Positions 54,471 to 64,000 of a DNA stretch of 64,000 bases are shown one piece after another. Under the pieces are notes generated by a model. The model searched no databases. It was not told the DNA's origin and worked only from the letters and a program-made list of their open reading frames with translations. The position numbers and the translations under genes are program-made. Origin of the DNA: Reichenbachiella faecimaris (GTDB lineage: Bacteria > Bacteroidota > Bacteroidia > Cytophagales > Cyclobacteriaceae); contig NZ_FWYF01000001.1 of NCBI RefSeq assembly GCF_900176375.1, positions 806,001 through 870,000 on the forward strand, written 5' to 3'. The first letter of the stretch is position 1, and every line of letters starts with the position of its first letter.

Positions 54471-56228
54471 ATGTCCTTCTTTAAATCTGTCTTATCGACA
54501 ATCACTGCACTGATTATCTTCTGTGTTATCTTTTTGTTCATTTTCATTCCCGCCATCATTGGAGTATTGGCTGCTATGGGTTCAGAAGACGCACCAGTGG
54601 TAGAAGAAAACTCTATGCTCTACATCAATCTCAGTGGTATAATTTCCGAGCGAGTGGCAGAAGATCCATTTGCTGAAATATTTCCAGATGAAGGAGATAC
54701 ACAATTACCACTACTAAAAACACTTGCCTCTATCGAGGCAGCTAAGTACGATAGCAACATTGAAGGCATCTATATGGAGCACGGCTACATCAGTGGTGGT
54801 TATGCTGCCTTAGACGAAATCAGACTGGCGCTCGAAGACTTTAAAAGCTCAGGTAAATTTATCTATAGTTATGGTGAGTTTATCTCAGAAGGAAACTACT
54901 ATGTGGCGTCTGTTGCAGATGAGATCGTTTTGAATCCTATTGGATCACTGGAGTTTAATGGATTAAATGCAAGTGTGACTTTCTTCAAGGGGCTATTCGA
55001 AAAACTGGATATTGAAGCTCAGATTTTCCGAGTAGGCACTTACAAAAGTGCCGTAGAGCCCTTCTTCAGAAAAGACATGAGTGAGGCCAACAAGGAGCAG
55101 ATGACTTCTTTCGTCAATGACATTTATGACAATATTCTCAAAAATGTAAGTACCTCAAGAAACATTGAATTGAACGAGTTGAAGAGAATTTCAGATCAGA
55201 TGTTGGTGAGAAAAGCAGAAGATGCAGCTGAGTTTGGTTTGATCACCAAGGTAGCCTATGAGAATCAGGTGAAAGATATGATTAGGACCAGACTGGACTT
55301 AGCTCAAAAGGACAAAATCAAGTTTGTCAGTCTGAGAAATTATATGAAAACCATAGATTCTGACTACTCATCCAACAAAGTAGCAGTGATCGTGGCTGAT
55401 GGTGAGATCGTATCAGGCAATGGCGATTTGGAATCAGTAGGTTCAGAAAAATTCATGAAAGCCATCCGCAAAGCAAGAGAAAGCAAGAGAGTAAAAGCCG
55501 TGGTGATTCGTATCAACTCTCCTGGTGGATCTATGGTAGCTTCAGACGTGATGTGGAATGAAATCATGCTAACAAAAAAGGAAAAACCTGTGATTGCCTC
55601 CATGTCCAACATGGCAGCTTCTGGTGGCTACTACATGGCCATGCCTTGCGACACCATTGTGGCACAGCCCATGACTATTACTGGTTCTATCGGGATTTTT
55701 GGTATGATTCCTAATCTGGGTGGTTTCTTGGAAAACAAGCTTGGCATCACCAATGATGGGGTGAGTACTGGACAATATTCTGATCTATATAGGGTATCAA
55801 GCGCTCTCAATCCACAAGAAAAAGCTATCATACAAACCTCAGTAGAGCGCGGCTATGAAACCTTTACCAGCAAAGCAGCAGAAGGCAGAGGCATGACCCA
55901 AGACGCGATCAAAGCAGTAGCCTCTGGTAGAGTATGGACAGGAAGCCAGGCCAAAGAAAGAGGCCTAGTAGACATCCTGGGCACCTACCATGATGCCGTA
56001 GAACTAGCCGCAGAAAAAGCAGGTATATCAGACGACTATGCTGTGAAGTACTATCCTGATTTGAAATCCAAGTGGGAAGAAATCTTCAGCACAGTGCTGG
56101 AAGAGACAGAAACCCGAATCTTCCATGCTAACTATGGAGAAATGGCCAAATATATAGACGCCATCAAGGAGCTGGAAAAATATCAGGGGGTACAAGCCAG
56201 GATGCCTTTTGAGGTGGAGTTGAAATGA
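54471..56228 (+). CDS. sppA: Signal peptide peptidase SppA, long (67K) type
   Basis: 585 aa. An N-terminal TM anchor (about 5-35) is followed by two tandem ClpP-like crotonase-fold domains. Seen: general-base Lys192 in VGTYKSAVEPFFRKDMS and nucleophile Ser384 in NMAASGGYYMA, plus RINSPGGSMVASDVMW. It degrades cleaved signal peptides in the inner membrane. It overlaps the DUF2007 gene by 4 nt. Length is close to the 618-aa E. coli form. Confidence 0.95.
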   Translation: MSFFKSVLSTITALIIFCVIFLFIFIPAIIGVLAAMGSEDAPVVEENSMLYINLSGIISERVAEDPFAEIFPDEGDTQLPLLKTLASIEAAKYDSNIEGIYMEHGYISGGYAALDEIRLALEDFKSSGKFIYSYGEFISEGNYYVASVADEIVLNPIGSLEFNGLNASVTFFKGLFEKLDIEAQIFRVGTYKSAVEPFFRKDMSEANKEQMTSFVNDIYDNILKNVSTSRNIELNELKRISDQMLVRKAEDAAEFGLITKVAYENQVKDMIRTRLDLAQKDKIKFVSLRNYMKTIDSDYSSNKVAVIVADGEIVSGNGDLESVGSEKFMKAIRKARESKRVKAVVIRINSPGGSMVASDVMWNEIMLTKKEKPVIASMSNMAASGGYYMAMPCDTIVAQPMTITGSIGIFGMIPNLGGFLENKLGITNDGVSTGQYSDLYRVSSALNPQEKAIIQTSVERGYETFTSKAAEGRGMTQDAIKAVASGRVWTGSQAKERGLVDILGTYHDAVELAAEKAGISDDYAVKYYPDLKSKWEEIFSTVLEETETRIFHANYGEMAKYIDAIKELEKYQGVQARMPFEVELK

Positions 56229-56605
56229 AACTAGTTTTACTTACTACATGCGATAATTCAATTGATGCCAACTTAATCAGAACGAAACTTGAGCACGAGG
56301 GTATTCCTTGCTTTTTGAACAATGAAAACTTTACCAATCTCATGCCTCATTATTACAACCTGCTTGGCAGTGGTGTTCGAGTGATGATTTCCGATGAACT
56401 TCTAGATCAAGCCAAAGAAATAATTCAATTGCCAGATGGACGATTAAAGTGTCCAAACTGTAACTCAAAGAATATTTCAAACAAGGCCAAACCAATTCTC
56501 GAAAGATTAAAAATTATATTCATTGGAATTTTTTTGGTAGCACCAGTGGGAAATTTGATTACAAATTTCAAATGTGAGGATTGCCAAACAGAGTTTAAAC
56601 AATAA
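56225..56605 (+). CDS. DUF2007-family protein with zinc-ribbon tail
   Basis: 126 aa. The N-terminal half has the DUF2007 pattern (LEHEGIPCFLNNENF, GVRVMISDELLDQAKEII). The C-terminal half has two CxxC pairs (CPNCNSKN and CEDCQTEF) that could bind one zinc ion, with a hydrophobic segment between them (IIFIGIFLVAPVGNLI). The stop-start overlap with sppA (ATGA) suggests coupled translation. Family members are called putative signal transducers, but no activity is proven. Confidence 0.8.
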   Translation: MKLVLLTTCDNSIDANLIRTKLEHEGIPCFLNNENFTNLMPHYYNLLGSGVRVMISDELLDQAKEIIQLPDGRLKCPNCNSKNISNKAKPILERLKIIFIGIFLVAPVGNLITNFKCEDCQTEFKQ

Positions 56606-56719
56606 ACCTATACCATGCTCACCACTCAGAGTCACCCGAAAGAACGCTGTTTAGATTGGCTTTTAATCAGAACTCTCTATCGAGTAACTCTGGTGGAGAA
56701 GGGGAAATATTATCAGTCT

Positions 56720-57418
56720 ATGAAACCAATCTTCACATCCCTCCTTCTCATCAGCCTTCTAAGCTGCAACAAGCCTTTAAAAAACAAATCAAGCAGATAT
56801 TCCAGTTGCAACCAATTAATTGGTGTTTGTTCGGATTCCAATGGAGCATATTGCCTAAATGGTTATAAATGGGGTGAAGGAAATCCTTTGAACAGCAAAG
56901 GGTTGAATGCTGAGGGCCCTCAATTGGGAGTTCAGCACATCACTTTCAGTTTTCAAGAAAGTAATGGACTCGTAAATACCCATGCTCAAATCGATTTGCC
57001 AAGCTTATCCTTGATTTCACTTCCTGATTGTGCCAAAACACAATTCAGGAAAGCTTTTGATACGTGGGCTGATGTAGCCAACATTGGATTTAAAGAACTG
57101 GTTGAGAATAGTGAGGCAGCTATCAAAATAGCTGTGGCAGATATTCATGTGAGTGGTATAGGATTTCCTAATTATCCAGAGTCACCATGCGACCAACTCG
57201 CAGGAAACATCATAATCAAAGCCAATACTAAAGCCGACAACAACTGTCAAAGGTTTTACATTTTTGCACTTCATGAAATAGGACATGTCCTGGGACTGGG
57301 GCATGTATCGTCTGAAAACATCATGAATCCTGGCGTTGAAAAATACAACTACAAGGGTCTGCAAGAAGGAGATAAACAAGGCATCACTCAACTATATGGA
57401 GCACGTCTACTTTTCTAA
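56720..57418 (+). CDS. Matrixin-type metalloprotease lipoprotein
   Basis: 232 aa from ATG 56720; the open frame upstream (from 56615) encodes unrelated residues. The lipobox LSLLSC (Cys near 16) marks a lipoprotein. Zinc motif His185-Glu186-x-x-His189-x5-His195 (HEIGHVLGLGH), followed by ENIMNP with the Met-turn. An N-terminal pro-like region with FRKAFDTWADVANIGF is as in matrixins. A matrix-metalloprotease-like peptidase, probably on the cell surface; its target is unknown. Confidence 0.85.
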   Translation: MKPIFTSLLLISLLSCNKPLKNKSSRYSSCNQLIGVCSDSNGAYCLNGYKWGEGNPLNSKGLNAEGPQLGVQHITFSFQESNGLVNTHAQIDLPSLSLISLPDCAKTQFRKAFDTWADVANIGFKELVENSEAAIKIAVADIHVSGIGFPNYPESPCDQLAGNIIIKANTKADNNCQRFYIFALHEIGHVLGLGHVSSENIMNPGVEKYNYKGLQEGDKQGITQLYGARLLF

Positions 57419-57480
57419 CAATCTCTTCTATTTCCTTGTGTCTCACAGGATTCTATTGGGCAGTCAGACGCCCCTTCAAA

Positions 57481-58287
57481 TCAATGAATCGGCAAAGTAC
57501 GATCTTTGTGCTCGCGATGTTTGTCGAGATGGAGATCCAAATGGTGATAAAGGCTCAGTCTGAATATATGGCGGTTTTCATAAACATTGGGAGCCCCAAA
57601 GTGCCGGAAGGTGTACATGTAACCTGCTTGTACTTGTAGCTGATCCATGAGATTATAGCCCAATCCTAAAAATGTGCGATTGTCCTCGAAATAATTATAG
57701 ACAACAGACTTCCCAGCCTGTATAAAAATTTCATTATACGCACTCAAAAACAAAGTGTGGTTTTCAAAAGCGGGCTTATTGAGGGGTACGTACAAAGTCA
57801 GTTTGTATCTAAATCTATGCGTCAGTTTAAAATCCGATCCCTTTTCGTAGCCTCTCTTGTAACGCTGTTCTATTCGAATTTGATGAAATAGTTTGATATG
57901 ATCAAATGGTGTAGCAAATACCATCTGCTCCCAAGTTCTGAACTGTGGCACGACCTTATCCAAATTGGGATCATCCTGATCTGGAGCCCAATAATAGGGA
58001 TTTACAACTCCGACAGTCACATCCACATATTTGGACAATGAATAAGTAGCTCCAAATCTCAAATAGACTTGTGCCATGTCATTGAAACCATCTCGCTTTC
58101 GAAGGTGATACTCTCCATAATAGGCCCACTTGTCATTAAAATGATATTTAGTGTAAAAGCCTAGCCATACTCCTGTGCTAGTCACCTGATGTTTTTCTGC
58201 TGGCGGTACTCCGTTTTGTGCTTGAACAGATCCCAAAAAATTACATAACAAAAGGCAGACAATCGCAGGTTTAAAGAGATAGTACAT
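57481..58287 (-). CDS. DUF2490-family outer-membrane-type protein
   Basis: 268 aa with a signal peptide ending at VQAQ. Strand-rich mature part with GVWLGFYTKYHFNDKWAYYGEYHLRKRDG (in parts), RFGATYSLSKYVDVTVGV, FATPFDHIKLFHQIRIEQRY, HRFRYKLTLYVPLN and IFRLSLYHHLDLH. This matches DUF2490, a beta-barrel-like family of unknown role. Convergent with the matrixin gene. Confidence 0.75.
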   Translation of the reverse strand: MYYLFKPAIVCLLLCNFLGSVQAQNGVPPAEKHQVTSTGVWLGFYTKYHFNDKWAYYGEYHLRKRDGFNDMAQVYLRFGATYSLSKYVDVTVGVVNPYYWAPDQDDPNLDKVVPQFRTWEQMVFATPFDHIKLFHQIRIEQRYKRGYEKGSDFKLTHRFRYKLTLYVPLNKPAFENHTLFLSAYNEIFIQAGKSVVYNYFEDNRTFLGLGYNLMDQLQVQAGYMYTFRHFGAPNVYENRHIFRLSLYHHLDLHLDKHREHKDRTLPIH

Positions 58288-58541
58288 TTATAGCGATTGA
58301 AATATTTAGAGAATATTTTGAATTATTTTGAGCAAATATGTAAATAAATCTTTCATTAGAAAATTTTTCAGTCATTATGTGATCAGGTACAGATAGAATC
58401 CAGGTAGTGTCCAATTTAAAATAACAAAAAGCACGCACGCTCCTAATTATAGACATCTTACCATCACCACGGTAAAATCATTTCAGACTTGGAAAAGGAC
58501 TACTCTAATCCTTCAAGTTGAATAACTCATCTTGCTAAAAT

Positions 58542-59561
58542 CTATCTACTGATATTACCAGCTCCTCCACGCTTTAGTAGGTCATTGATATCGTCTACTG
58601 ACACGAGATTGAAATCTCCTGAAATGGTGTGCTTGATTCCAGAAGCTGCAGTGGCAAAATCAATAGTTTGCTGTGGGTCATTGTATTTGGCCCGACCGTA
58701 AATCAGTCCTGCCATGAATGCATCCCCACCTCCCACTCGGTCTATCAATGGGTACAAATCATATTCGACCGACTGATACAATTTGGTGCCATCATATATA
58801 ACACCCATCCAGCGATGATGTGTATCATTCACGATTGTTCTGAGTGAGGTTGCAATCCATTTCAAATTTGGGAATTTAGAAAAAACCGTGTCATAATAGG
58901 CCGAAAGTTTATCTAGTTCCTCTTTGATGTCTCCCGCAAACGGATTCTTGATGCCCGTCATGATTTCCAGTGATCTGGGATCTCCAAGCATGAGTGAAGT
59001 ATGCTCCAATAATTCGGGCATAATTTCTCCGGCCTGCTTGCCATATCCCCAAAGTGAAGATCTAAAGTTCAAATCTGTAGATATCTCAATTCCTGCCTTA
59101 GCCGCCTGTTTCACGGCCTCTAAAGTCACAGCAGCGCAATTTTGTGAAACGGCAGGGGCTATACCGGACCAATGAAATCTTTCTACTCCGTCGAATACCT
59201 GTTTCCAATCCAGATCATTCGCCTGTAGCCTGGCAAACGAAGAGTTTTCGCGATCATAAATCACTTTGCTGCCACGAATAGAGGAGCCCATTTCCACAAA
59301 GTAAATACCCATCTTCTGCCCTTTGATCTGTACATGATTGGTATCCACTTTATATTTCGATAATTCAAAAATGGCCGCTTTGCCCAATTCGTTATCTGGC
59401 AGCGCAGAAATGAATCGTGTGGGAATTTTAAAATTGGCCAAAGAAATGGCCACATTGGCTTCTGAGCCTCCAAAATTTGCATCATAAGAACCCATCTGCT
59501 GAATCATGCCATGGTCAGGCGGGGTCAACCTCAAAAGTATTTCTCCAAACGTAGCTATCAT
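58542..59561 (-). CDS. PfkB-family sugar kinase (2-keto-3-deoxygluconate kinase-like)
   Basis: 339 aa from ATG 59561 (an extended frame upstream to 59612 lacks family residues). Family strings: IATFGEILLRLTPPDHG, NFGGSEANVAISLANF, DLNFRSSLWG, and the ATP/catalytic motif VGGGDAFMAGLIYG. The N-terminal GEILLRLTPP and the YDREN stretch point to KdgK-type kinases that phosphorylate 2-keto-3-deoxygluconate; other ketoses or fructose are possible. No other sugar acid genes are nearby. Confidence 0.85.
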   Translation of the reverse strand: MIATFGEILLRLTPPDHGMIQQMGSYDANFGGSEANVAISLANFKIPTRFISALPDNELGKAAIFELSKYKVDTNHVQIKGQKMGIYFVEMGSSIRGSKVIYDRENSSFARLQANDLDWKQVFDGVERFHWSGIAPAVSQNCAAVTLEAVKQAAKAGIEISTDLNFRSSLWGYGKQAGEIMPELLEHTSLMLGDPRSLEIMTGIKNPFAGDIKEELDKLSAYYDTVFSKFPNLKWIATSLRTIVNDTHHRWMGVIYDGTKLYQSVEYDLYPLIDRVGGGDAFMAGLIYGRAKYNDPQQTIDFATAASGIKHTISGDFNLVSVDDINDLLKRGGAGNISR

Positions 59562-59711
59562 GGCTGCAAGATATGGATTTTGAAAGAATAGAAGAACTCC
59601 ATGAGGAGACAAATCTTCTCAAGATAACCTACAGGAATAGGACATGAAATAATCAAAATATTCTAATTTAGCGGCTCCATAATATTAATCCTTAACAAAA
59701 GATTTTTGAAC

Positions 59712-60707
59712 ATGATCATTCGAAACGACTGGACGAGAGAAGAGATTACAGAGATATACAACACACCAGTGATGGATTTGGTTTATCGAGCAGCTACCGT
59801 ACATAGAGCCTATCACGACCCTAATGAAGTACAGGTTTGTACTTTGCTTTCTGTAAAAACTGGAGGATGTCCTGAGGATTGTGCTTACTGCCCTCAGGCA
59901 GCCAGATATCACACGGATGTGAAAGTACACAAACTGATGGAAGTAGATGAGGTATTGGATTCTGCAAAGGCAGCTAAAGACAATGGCAGTACGAGATTCT
60001 GTATGGGTGCGGCATGGAGAGAGGTTCGTGACAACAAAGACTTTGACAAAGTACTAGAAATGGTGAAAGGCGTGAATGGCATGGGCATGGAGGTCTGCTG
60101 TACCCTTGGTATGTTGTCTGAAGAACAAGCTGAGAAACTGAAAGATGCTGGCTTGTATGCATACAATCATAACCTAGATACGAGTGAGGAGCATTACGAA
60201 GAAGTGATCTCTACCCGAACGTATGATGACCGTTTGGATACTTTAAACAACGTGAGAAAAGCAAAAATCTCTGTTTGCTCTGGTGGTATCATTGGCATGG
60301 GTGAAAGCCATAACGACCGAGTAGGTATGCTACATACCCTAGCTACGTTGGAAGAGCATCCAGAATCTGTACCAGTAAATGCTCTAGTGCCAGTGGAAGG
60401 CACACCATTGGAAGATCAACCAAGAGTTTCTATCTGGGAGATGATCAGAATGATTGCTACTGCTCGAATCATCATGCCTAATGCAATGGTGAGACTATCT
60501 GCCGGTAGAGTGAGAATGAATATAGAGGAGCAGGCACTTTGCTTCTTAGCTGGAGCCAATTCTATTTTTGCGGGAGACAAATTGCTCACTACGCCTAACC
60601 CAGAAGAGGACATGGACAAGCAAATGTTCCAAACATTGAATTTAAAACCAAGAGCCTCATTTAAAGACAACGAGGCTCCTGTGGAGTTTCAAACCATTCC
60701 TCAGTAA
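59712..60707 (+). CDS. bioB: Biotin synthase
   Basis: 331 aa from ATG 59712 (a TTG at 59706 would add two residues). Radical SAM cluster Cys53-x3-Cys57-x2-Cys60 in [10 protein letters not shown], then [48 protein letters not shown] and GGIIGMGES. These include the residues that bind the second Fe-S cluster, and [12 protein letters not shown]-like [10 protein letters not shown] follows. It inserts sulfur into dethiobiotin. No other bio genes are next to it. Confidence 0.96.
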   Translation: MIIRNDWTREEITEIYNTPVMDLVYRAATVHRAYHDPNEVQVCTLLSVKTGGCPEDCAYCPQAARYHTDVKVHKLMEVDEVLDSAKAAKDNGSTRFCMGAAWREVRDNKDFDKVLEMVKGVNGMGMEVCCTLGMLSEEQAEKLKDAGLYAYNHNLDTSEEHYEEVISTRTYDDRLDTLNNVRKAKISVCSGGIIGMGESHNDRVGMLHTLATLEEHPESVPVNALVPVEGTPLEDQPRVSIWEMIRMIATARIIMPNAMVRLSAGRVRMNIEEQALCFLAGANSIFAGDKLLTTPNPEEDMDKQMFQTLNLKPRASFKDNEAPVEFQTIPQ

Positions 60708-60740
60708 GACTTGAGATAAAACTCCGTCGGAAAAGATCTA

Positions 60741-60772
60741 AAAAAATGCTACTATCCAGTAGCATTTTTTTT
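60741..60772. terminator. Strong terminator after bioB
   Basis: Perfect 13-bp inverted repeat AAAAAATGCTACT / AGTAGCATTTTTT around ATCC, with T8 on the plus strand and A-run on the other side, so it can act in both directions. It serves bioB and probably the decayed gene on the minus strand whose stop lies in the stem. Confidence 0.9.
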
Positions 60773-61006
60773 GCGGATCAATCCGTGTGAATAATAATCC
60801 CACTTCCAATATAGACCTATGGAGCATGGCTGAAAAAAGTCATCATTGCCTCCTGCTGGCACAGCATCAATATAGGCTCCGCCAATTATCCATTCTCCCC
60901 ATGGAAAATCCACTTGACCAGACAGCATGGCCGTGGAACTCATGTCAACATAAGCATCAGGTGGATCCACATAGGCAGCTTCTCCACCTTCAAATAAAAG
61001 ATTGAG
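60752..61006 (-). pseudogene. Probable decayed 3' gene remnant
   Basis: An open minus-strand frame of 84 codons (61006 to the TAG at 60752-60754) with no ATG start and a stop just upstream. The peptide looks like real protein (VDMSSTAMLSGQVDFPWGEW; GGAYIDAVPAGGNDDFFQP; GLYWKWDYYSHGL), rich in aromatics and Gly. Its stop lies inside the terminator stem, as a true 3' end often does. It seems to be the tail of a lost gene; the parent family is not recognised. The rest of the 623-nt gap (61007-61330) shows no gene. Confidence 0.35.
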
Positions 61007-61330
61007 TCAAGCACCCCATTGTGGCTGGACATAGATAATGCTGCGAAAAACCAAAAATCAATACTTTGGAAATAGAATTAACTATTATAAAAGCACTAAA
61101 CATACGTGACTACGTCCAAAAATTGACCTATCGTCTACCTTGCTTCATTTAGAAACATTTGAATCTACTTTGTTCTTTTTTCAGTCAGATTCTGCATTAT
61201 CTCATCTCATTCGACCTAAAATTTGACACAACTATCGAAAGCTCTCTTGATATTTTGACCTGGGCCTTTTTCAAACAGCCAAAATTCTGTACCTTATCTT
61301 CTGTCAATATGTGCACTTTTAAACGCAGCT

Positions 61331-64000
61331 ATGAGAATTGTTTGTTTACTGTTTGGTCTGGCTCTTATATTAACTTTCAAGTCGCTCGGTCAAAGCACTC
61401 CTCAACGCATTGGATTTGATCCGAAATATGCCTTTAAGGATCTTACCATGGATACTTGGACAAATAAGAGTGGCTTAGTTTCCAACAATGTAATCTCAAT
61501 TTATCAGGCAAATAACGACTATCTCTGGGTTACCTCTTACAATGGCCTACAGAGATTTGACGGAAACAAATTTGAAATTTACGATCAAACTAATATCTCA
61601 GAACTCGCTTCCAATACTTTTTATGAATGCACACAGGACAAAAAAGGCGTACTTTGGTTTGGTACTGGAGCCAGTGGGATCATTGGTTATGATGGAAAAG
61701 ATTTTTTTAAATTAGATCTACCAGACACTATACCAAGTTCTATTGTATCAATTTTCTCAGATAGCCAGGGAAGACTATGGATAGGAACTAAAAACAACGG
61801 ATTGTATGTAAAAAACAATAATGGAGTACTCAATAAACAACTAGAAATCCCAAACCTTACGATTCACAATATTTCAGAGGATCTTCATGGAAATATTTGG
61901 GTAGCCACTGACAATAAAGGAGCATTCCGAATAAATACCACGGAGACCAAGCAATTTACCACTCTTGATGGTCTTCAGGGCAATCTAATAAGTACGGTCT
62001 ATCAAAAAAATGACACCACCTATATAGGGACGCTCAATGGACTGAATATAATAATTGGTGATAAAGTAGATAAAATAGAGGCCTTCGACAAAGAAATCAT
62101 CAATGACATCGTAGTAGATGATTATGGCGTGTTATGGGTTGGTACGGAAAGGGGAATTGCAAAATATAGTTCACACCCGCAAAGTTATGAGGTATTTTCT
62201 GAAACAGATGGGCTTCCCAGCAAACGAGTTGTAGACTTAAGTTTTGATAATGAAGGCAGTTTATGGGTTTGTACCTATGAAGGTGGGTTGGTGCGATTTA
62301 AAGCTGGAATAATTAATAACTTAACTATTAAAGATGGACTCACCACAAATCAGGTTCACATCATCAATAGAAAAGATGATCTTTATTATATCGGCACGCA
62401 AGACGGTATGATCAACATATTTGATGGCGAAAACATTCAATATCTTGAGCTATCAGAGGAATTTAGGAAAGATGTAATCAGAGACATACATTTCGAGGAA
62501 GATACCATTTGGGTGGCCAACTATAAAGGGTTGGCAAAAATATCAAATGGGAATCAGCAGTATATCAATGAAAGCAATGGACTTCCCAACAATAACCTGA
62601 GAACAATTTTCAAGGATTCAAATGATCAAATCTGGCTCGGATCAAGAACTGGAGGACTTATCAGGTTTAATGAAAACGGCCAACACAAGGTCTATGATAA
62701 AGACTCTGGCCTCCTGACCAATTACATACTTTCAATAGCAGAAGACAAGCAGGGAAATATTCTCATTGGCACTAATGCTGGTGGGTTGAGTGTGTTATCC
62801 CCTGATGGGACTTTAAACAATTACTCTATCCAAGAGGACGACTCAGGATCACTCATATTTGGCATTCTAACTGATGATCAGGATTTTGTCTGGCTCAGTA
62901 CAAACCTCGGACTCTATCGATTTTTCAATAACAAAATAGAAAAAGTACAGCTTCACCCTTCATTGAAAATGGAAAAATTCTTTGATGTAGTGAATGATAA
63001 GACTGGCAACTTTTGGTTGAGCTCAGCCATTGGCGTAATTCGCATTACAGAAGGTGAACTTTATAATTACTTTGAAGGCAACCAAAATTACGTTGCTTAT
63101 GATTTTTTTGGTGAAGACGACGGCATGGAAAGCCAAGAATGCACAGGCGCCACCAAAAGTTACTTTGATGAAGAAACAGGTAAAATCTGGATACCCACAT
63201 TTGAAGGAGTTGCGATCATAGACCCAAGCCAAAAGGTGATTAATCAAAAAATTCCCAATGTCTATATCACTCAAGTACAAGTGGACAACAGCTCTATTTT
63301 TCCGATACAAGATGGTGTAAAAATTAAACCAGGTACATTCAGGTACTTGTTTGATATTACCTCTCTCAGTTTTCTTGCCCCTTCTAAGGTTCAGTTTATG
63401 TATAAGCTTGAAGGCATTGATGAGCAATGGAATGGCCCGACCAAAAAAAGAAGGATAGAGTACACTAACCTCCCCTATGGCGATTATACTTTATTGGTTA
63501 AAGGATCCAACAATGATGACATTTGGAACGAAACTGGTGCTAAACTTTCTTTCACTGTCATGCCGTTTTATTTTGAAACCCTATGGTTTAGAATTGGACT
63601 ACTCGCCTTTTTTATTGCCTTAGCTTGGGGACTGTACACTTGGCGAGTTTACGACATAAAGAAAACAAATAAGGTACTTCGCAAGATGAATACTGAGCTG
63701 GACCATTTTGTGTATAGTGCATCCCACGACCTTCGCGGACCACTGACTTCTACTATGGGGATTGTAAACCTTGCTCTTGACGAAAAAGACCCAGGTCAGC
63801 GTGATCAGTACTTTGGACTCATTAAGCAGTGCACGGATAAAATGAACCATTTCATCAATGAGTTGATTAATTATTCCAAAAACAAAAATGACAAGATAGA
63901 ATATCGTGAATTTGAACTCAAAGTCGTGATTGACAGCATCTGGGAAGGTCTGAAAGAGCGTGTGACACCACGAGGAATTTCGCTTGAATATGATTTTTCC
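61331..64000 (+). CDS. Periplasmic-propeller sensor histidine kinase (C-terminus cut by window edge)
   Basis: 890 codons in the window, open at the right edge. Start ATG 61331 with a signal peptide ending near SLGQ. The N-terminal propeller of two-component regulator repeats (SIYQANNDYLWVTSYNGLQRFDG, DKKGVLWFGT, DSQGRLWIGT, DLHGNIWVATDNKG) runs to about residue 640. A Y_Y_Y domain follows (FLAPSKVQFMYKLEGID; NLPYGDYTLLVKGSNN), then a TM at about 750-772 and a coiled coil. The HisKA phosphoacceptor is His799 in ASHDLRGPL. The ATPase domain lies beyond the edge. Such kinases sense an outside ligand, often a glycan in Bacteroidota; the ligand here is unknown. Confidence 0.9.
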   Translation, partial: MRIVCLLFGLALILTFKSLGQSTPQRIGFDPKYAFKDLTMDTWTNKSGLVSNNVISIYQANNDYLWVTSYNGLQRFDGNKFEIYDQTNISELASNTFYECTQDKKGVLWFGTGASGIIGYDGKDFFKLDLPDTIPSSIVSIFSDSQGRLWIGTKNNGLYVKNNNGVLNKQLEIPNLTIHNISEDLHGNIWVATDNKGAFRINTTETKQFTTLDGLQGNLISTVYQKNDTTYIGTLNGLNIIIGDKVDKIEAFDKEIINDIVVDDYGVLWVGTERGIAKYSSHPQSYEVFSETDGLPSKRVVDLSFDNEGSLWVCTYEGGLVRFKAGIINNLTIKDGLTTNQVHIINRKDDLYYIGTQDGMINIFDGENIQYLELSEEFRKDVIRDIHFEEDTIWVANYKGLAKISNGNQQYINESNGLPNNNLRTIFKDSNDQIWLGSRTGGLIRFNENGQHKVYDKDSGLLTNYILSIAEDKQGNILIGTNAGGLSVLSPDGTLNNYSIQEDDSGSLIFGILTDDQDFVWLSTNLGLYRFFNNKIEKVQLHPSLKMEKFFDVVNDKTGNFWLSSAIGVIRITEGELYNYFEGNQNYVAYDFFGEDDGMESQECTGATKSYFDEETGKIWIPTFEGVAIIDPSQKVINQKIPNVYITQVQVDNSSIFPIQDGVKIKPGTFRYLFDITSLSFLAPSKVQFMYKLEGIDEQWNGPTKKRRIEYTNLPYGDYTLLVKGSNNDDIWNETGAKLSFTVMPFYFETLWFRIGLLAFFIALAWGLYTWRVYDIKKTNKVLRKMNTELDHFVYSASHDLRGPLTSTMGIVNLALDEKDPGQRDQYFGLIKQCTDKMNHFINELINYSKNKNDKIEYREFELKVVIDSIWEGLKERVTPRGISLEYDFS

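Noticed and set aside
56615-56719. Longer start for the matrixin gene
   Set aside because: It would bury the lipobox about 50 residues in; ATG 56720 gives a normal lipoprotein signal.
60787-61005. A plus-strand frame in the gap after bioB
   Set aside because: Rich in His, Gln and Leu without any family feature; the minus-strand frame over the same bases looks more protein-like.
1-64000. tRNA, rRNA, CRISPR array, insertion sequence or prophage
   Set aside because: I looked for tRNA-like cloverleafs, regular spaced repeats, transposase motifs and phage genes and found none I could support by eye.

Overview
The window looks like a chromosomal segment of a gliding-type marine Bacteroidota, most likely Cytophagales (inference). 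Support comes from a type IX secretion plug protein, a TonB-dependent receptor, an ECF sigma gene followed by a one-helix beta-barrel protein, bacillithiol synthase BshA, a GH3-like/serine hydrolase fusion, a propeller-type (Reg_prop/Y_Y_Y) sensor kinase, TAnnTTTG-type promoters and little sign of Shine-Dalgarno sites. I found no tRNA, rRNA, CRISPR array, insertion sequence or prophage. Both ends are cut: an SDR oxidoreductase at the left edge and a two-component propeller kinase at the right edge.

Layout. 1-3.9 kb: SDR, purine nucleoside phosphorylase, a STAS-like protein and two tandem FGE-fold secreted proteins that lack the FGE cysteines. 4-9.3 kb (minus strand): a two-subunit Na+/solute symporter, then an ECF sigma / trans-envelope beta-barrel / LVIVD lipoprotein operon. 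9.4-14.7 kb: the T9SS plug protein, a fatty-acid-hydroxylase-type membrane protein, and an acetolactate synthase-like/aldehyde dehydrogenase pair. 15-21.1 kb: an apparent envelope-sensing cluster (chemoreceptor, YfiR-like protein, TonB-dependent receptor, then a GNAT and a second YfiR-like protein).

21.1-25.2 kb (minus strand): a DUF1579 protein, a LolD/MacB-type ABC ATPase, and an adjacent ChlI-like AAA+ / VWA pair. 25.3-29.6 kb: a 42-aa basic miniprotein, a secreted helical protein, a secreted TPR-CHAT protease homologue and a second hydroxylase. 29.7-33.6 kb: BshA and the GH3/serine hydrolase fusion. 33.8-38.8 kb: a co-directional run of a membrane protein, MutL, rhomboid, ABM-fold protein, second rhomboid and lipoprotein. 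38.8-50.2 kb: PAS kinase, glycosyltransferases, FtsX-type permease, methyltransferase, CDP-glycerol transferase-like protein, YfhO protein and a class V aminotransferase.

50.4-52.6 kb: cytochrome c, XdhC and a MobA-like protein, which is the maturation/electron-transfer part of a molybdenum hydroxylase system without the enzyme itself. 52.6-60.7 kb: TauE-like permease, FolK, SppA, DUF2007 protein, matrixin-type lipoprotein, DUF2490 protein, PfkB sugar kinase and BioB. 60.7-64 kb: a strong terminator, an apparent gene remnant and the propeller histidine kinase.

No single locus is clearly a new system. The best leads are the ECF/trans-envelope barrel unit divergent from the T9SS plug gene, the chemoreceptor-YfiR-TonB receptor cluster, and the secreted TPR-CHAT protein with its small secreted neighbour. 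A MutL with an altered nuclease motif is also worth checking. All functional calls rest on reading motifs by eye; no database search was run.
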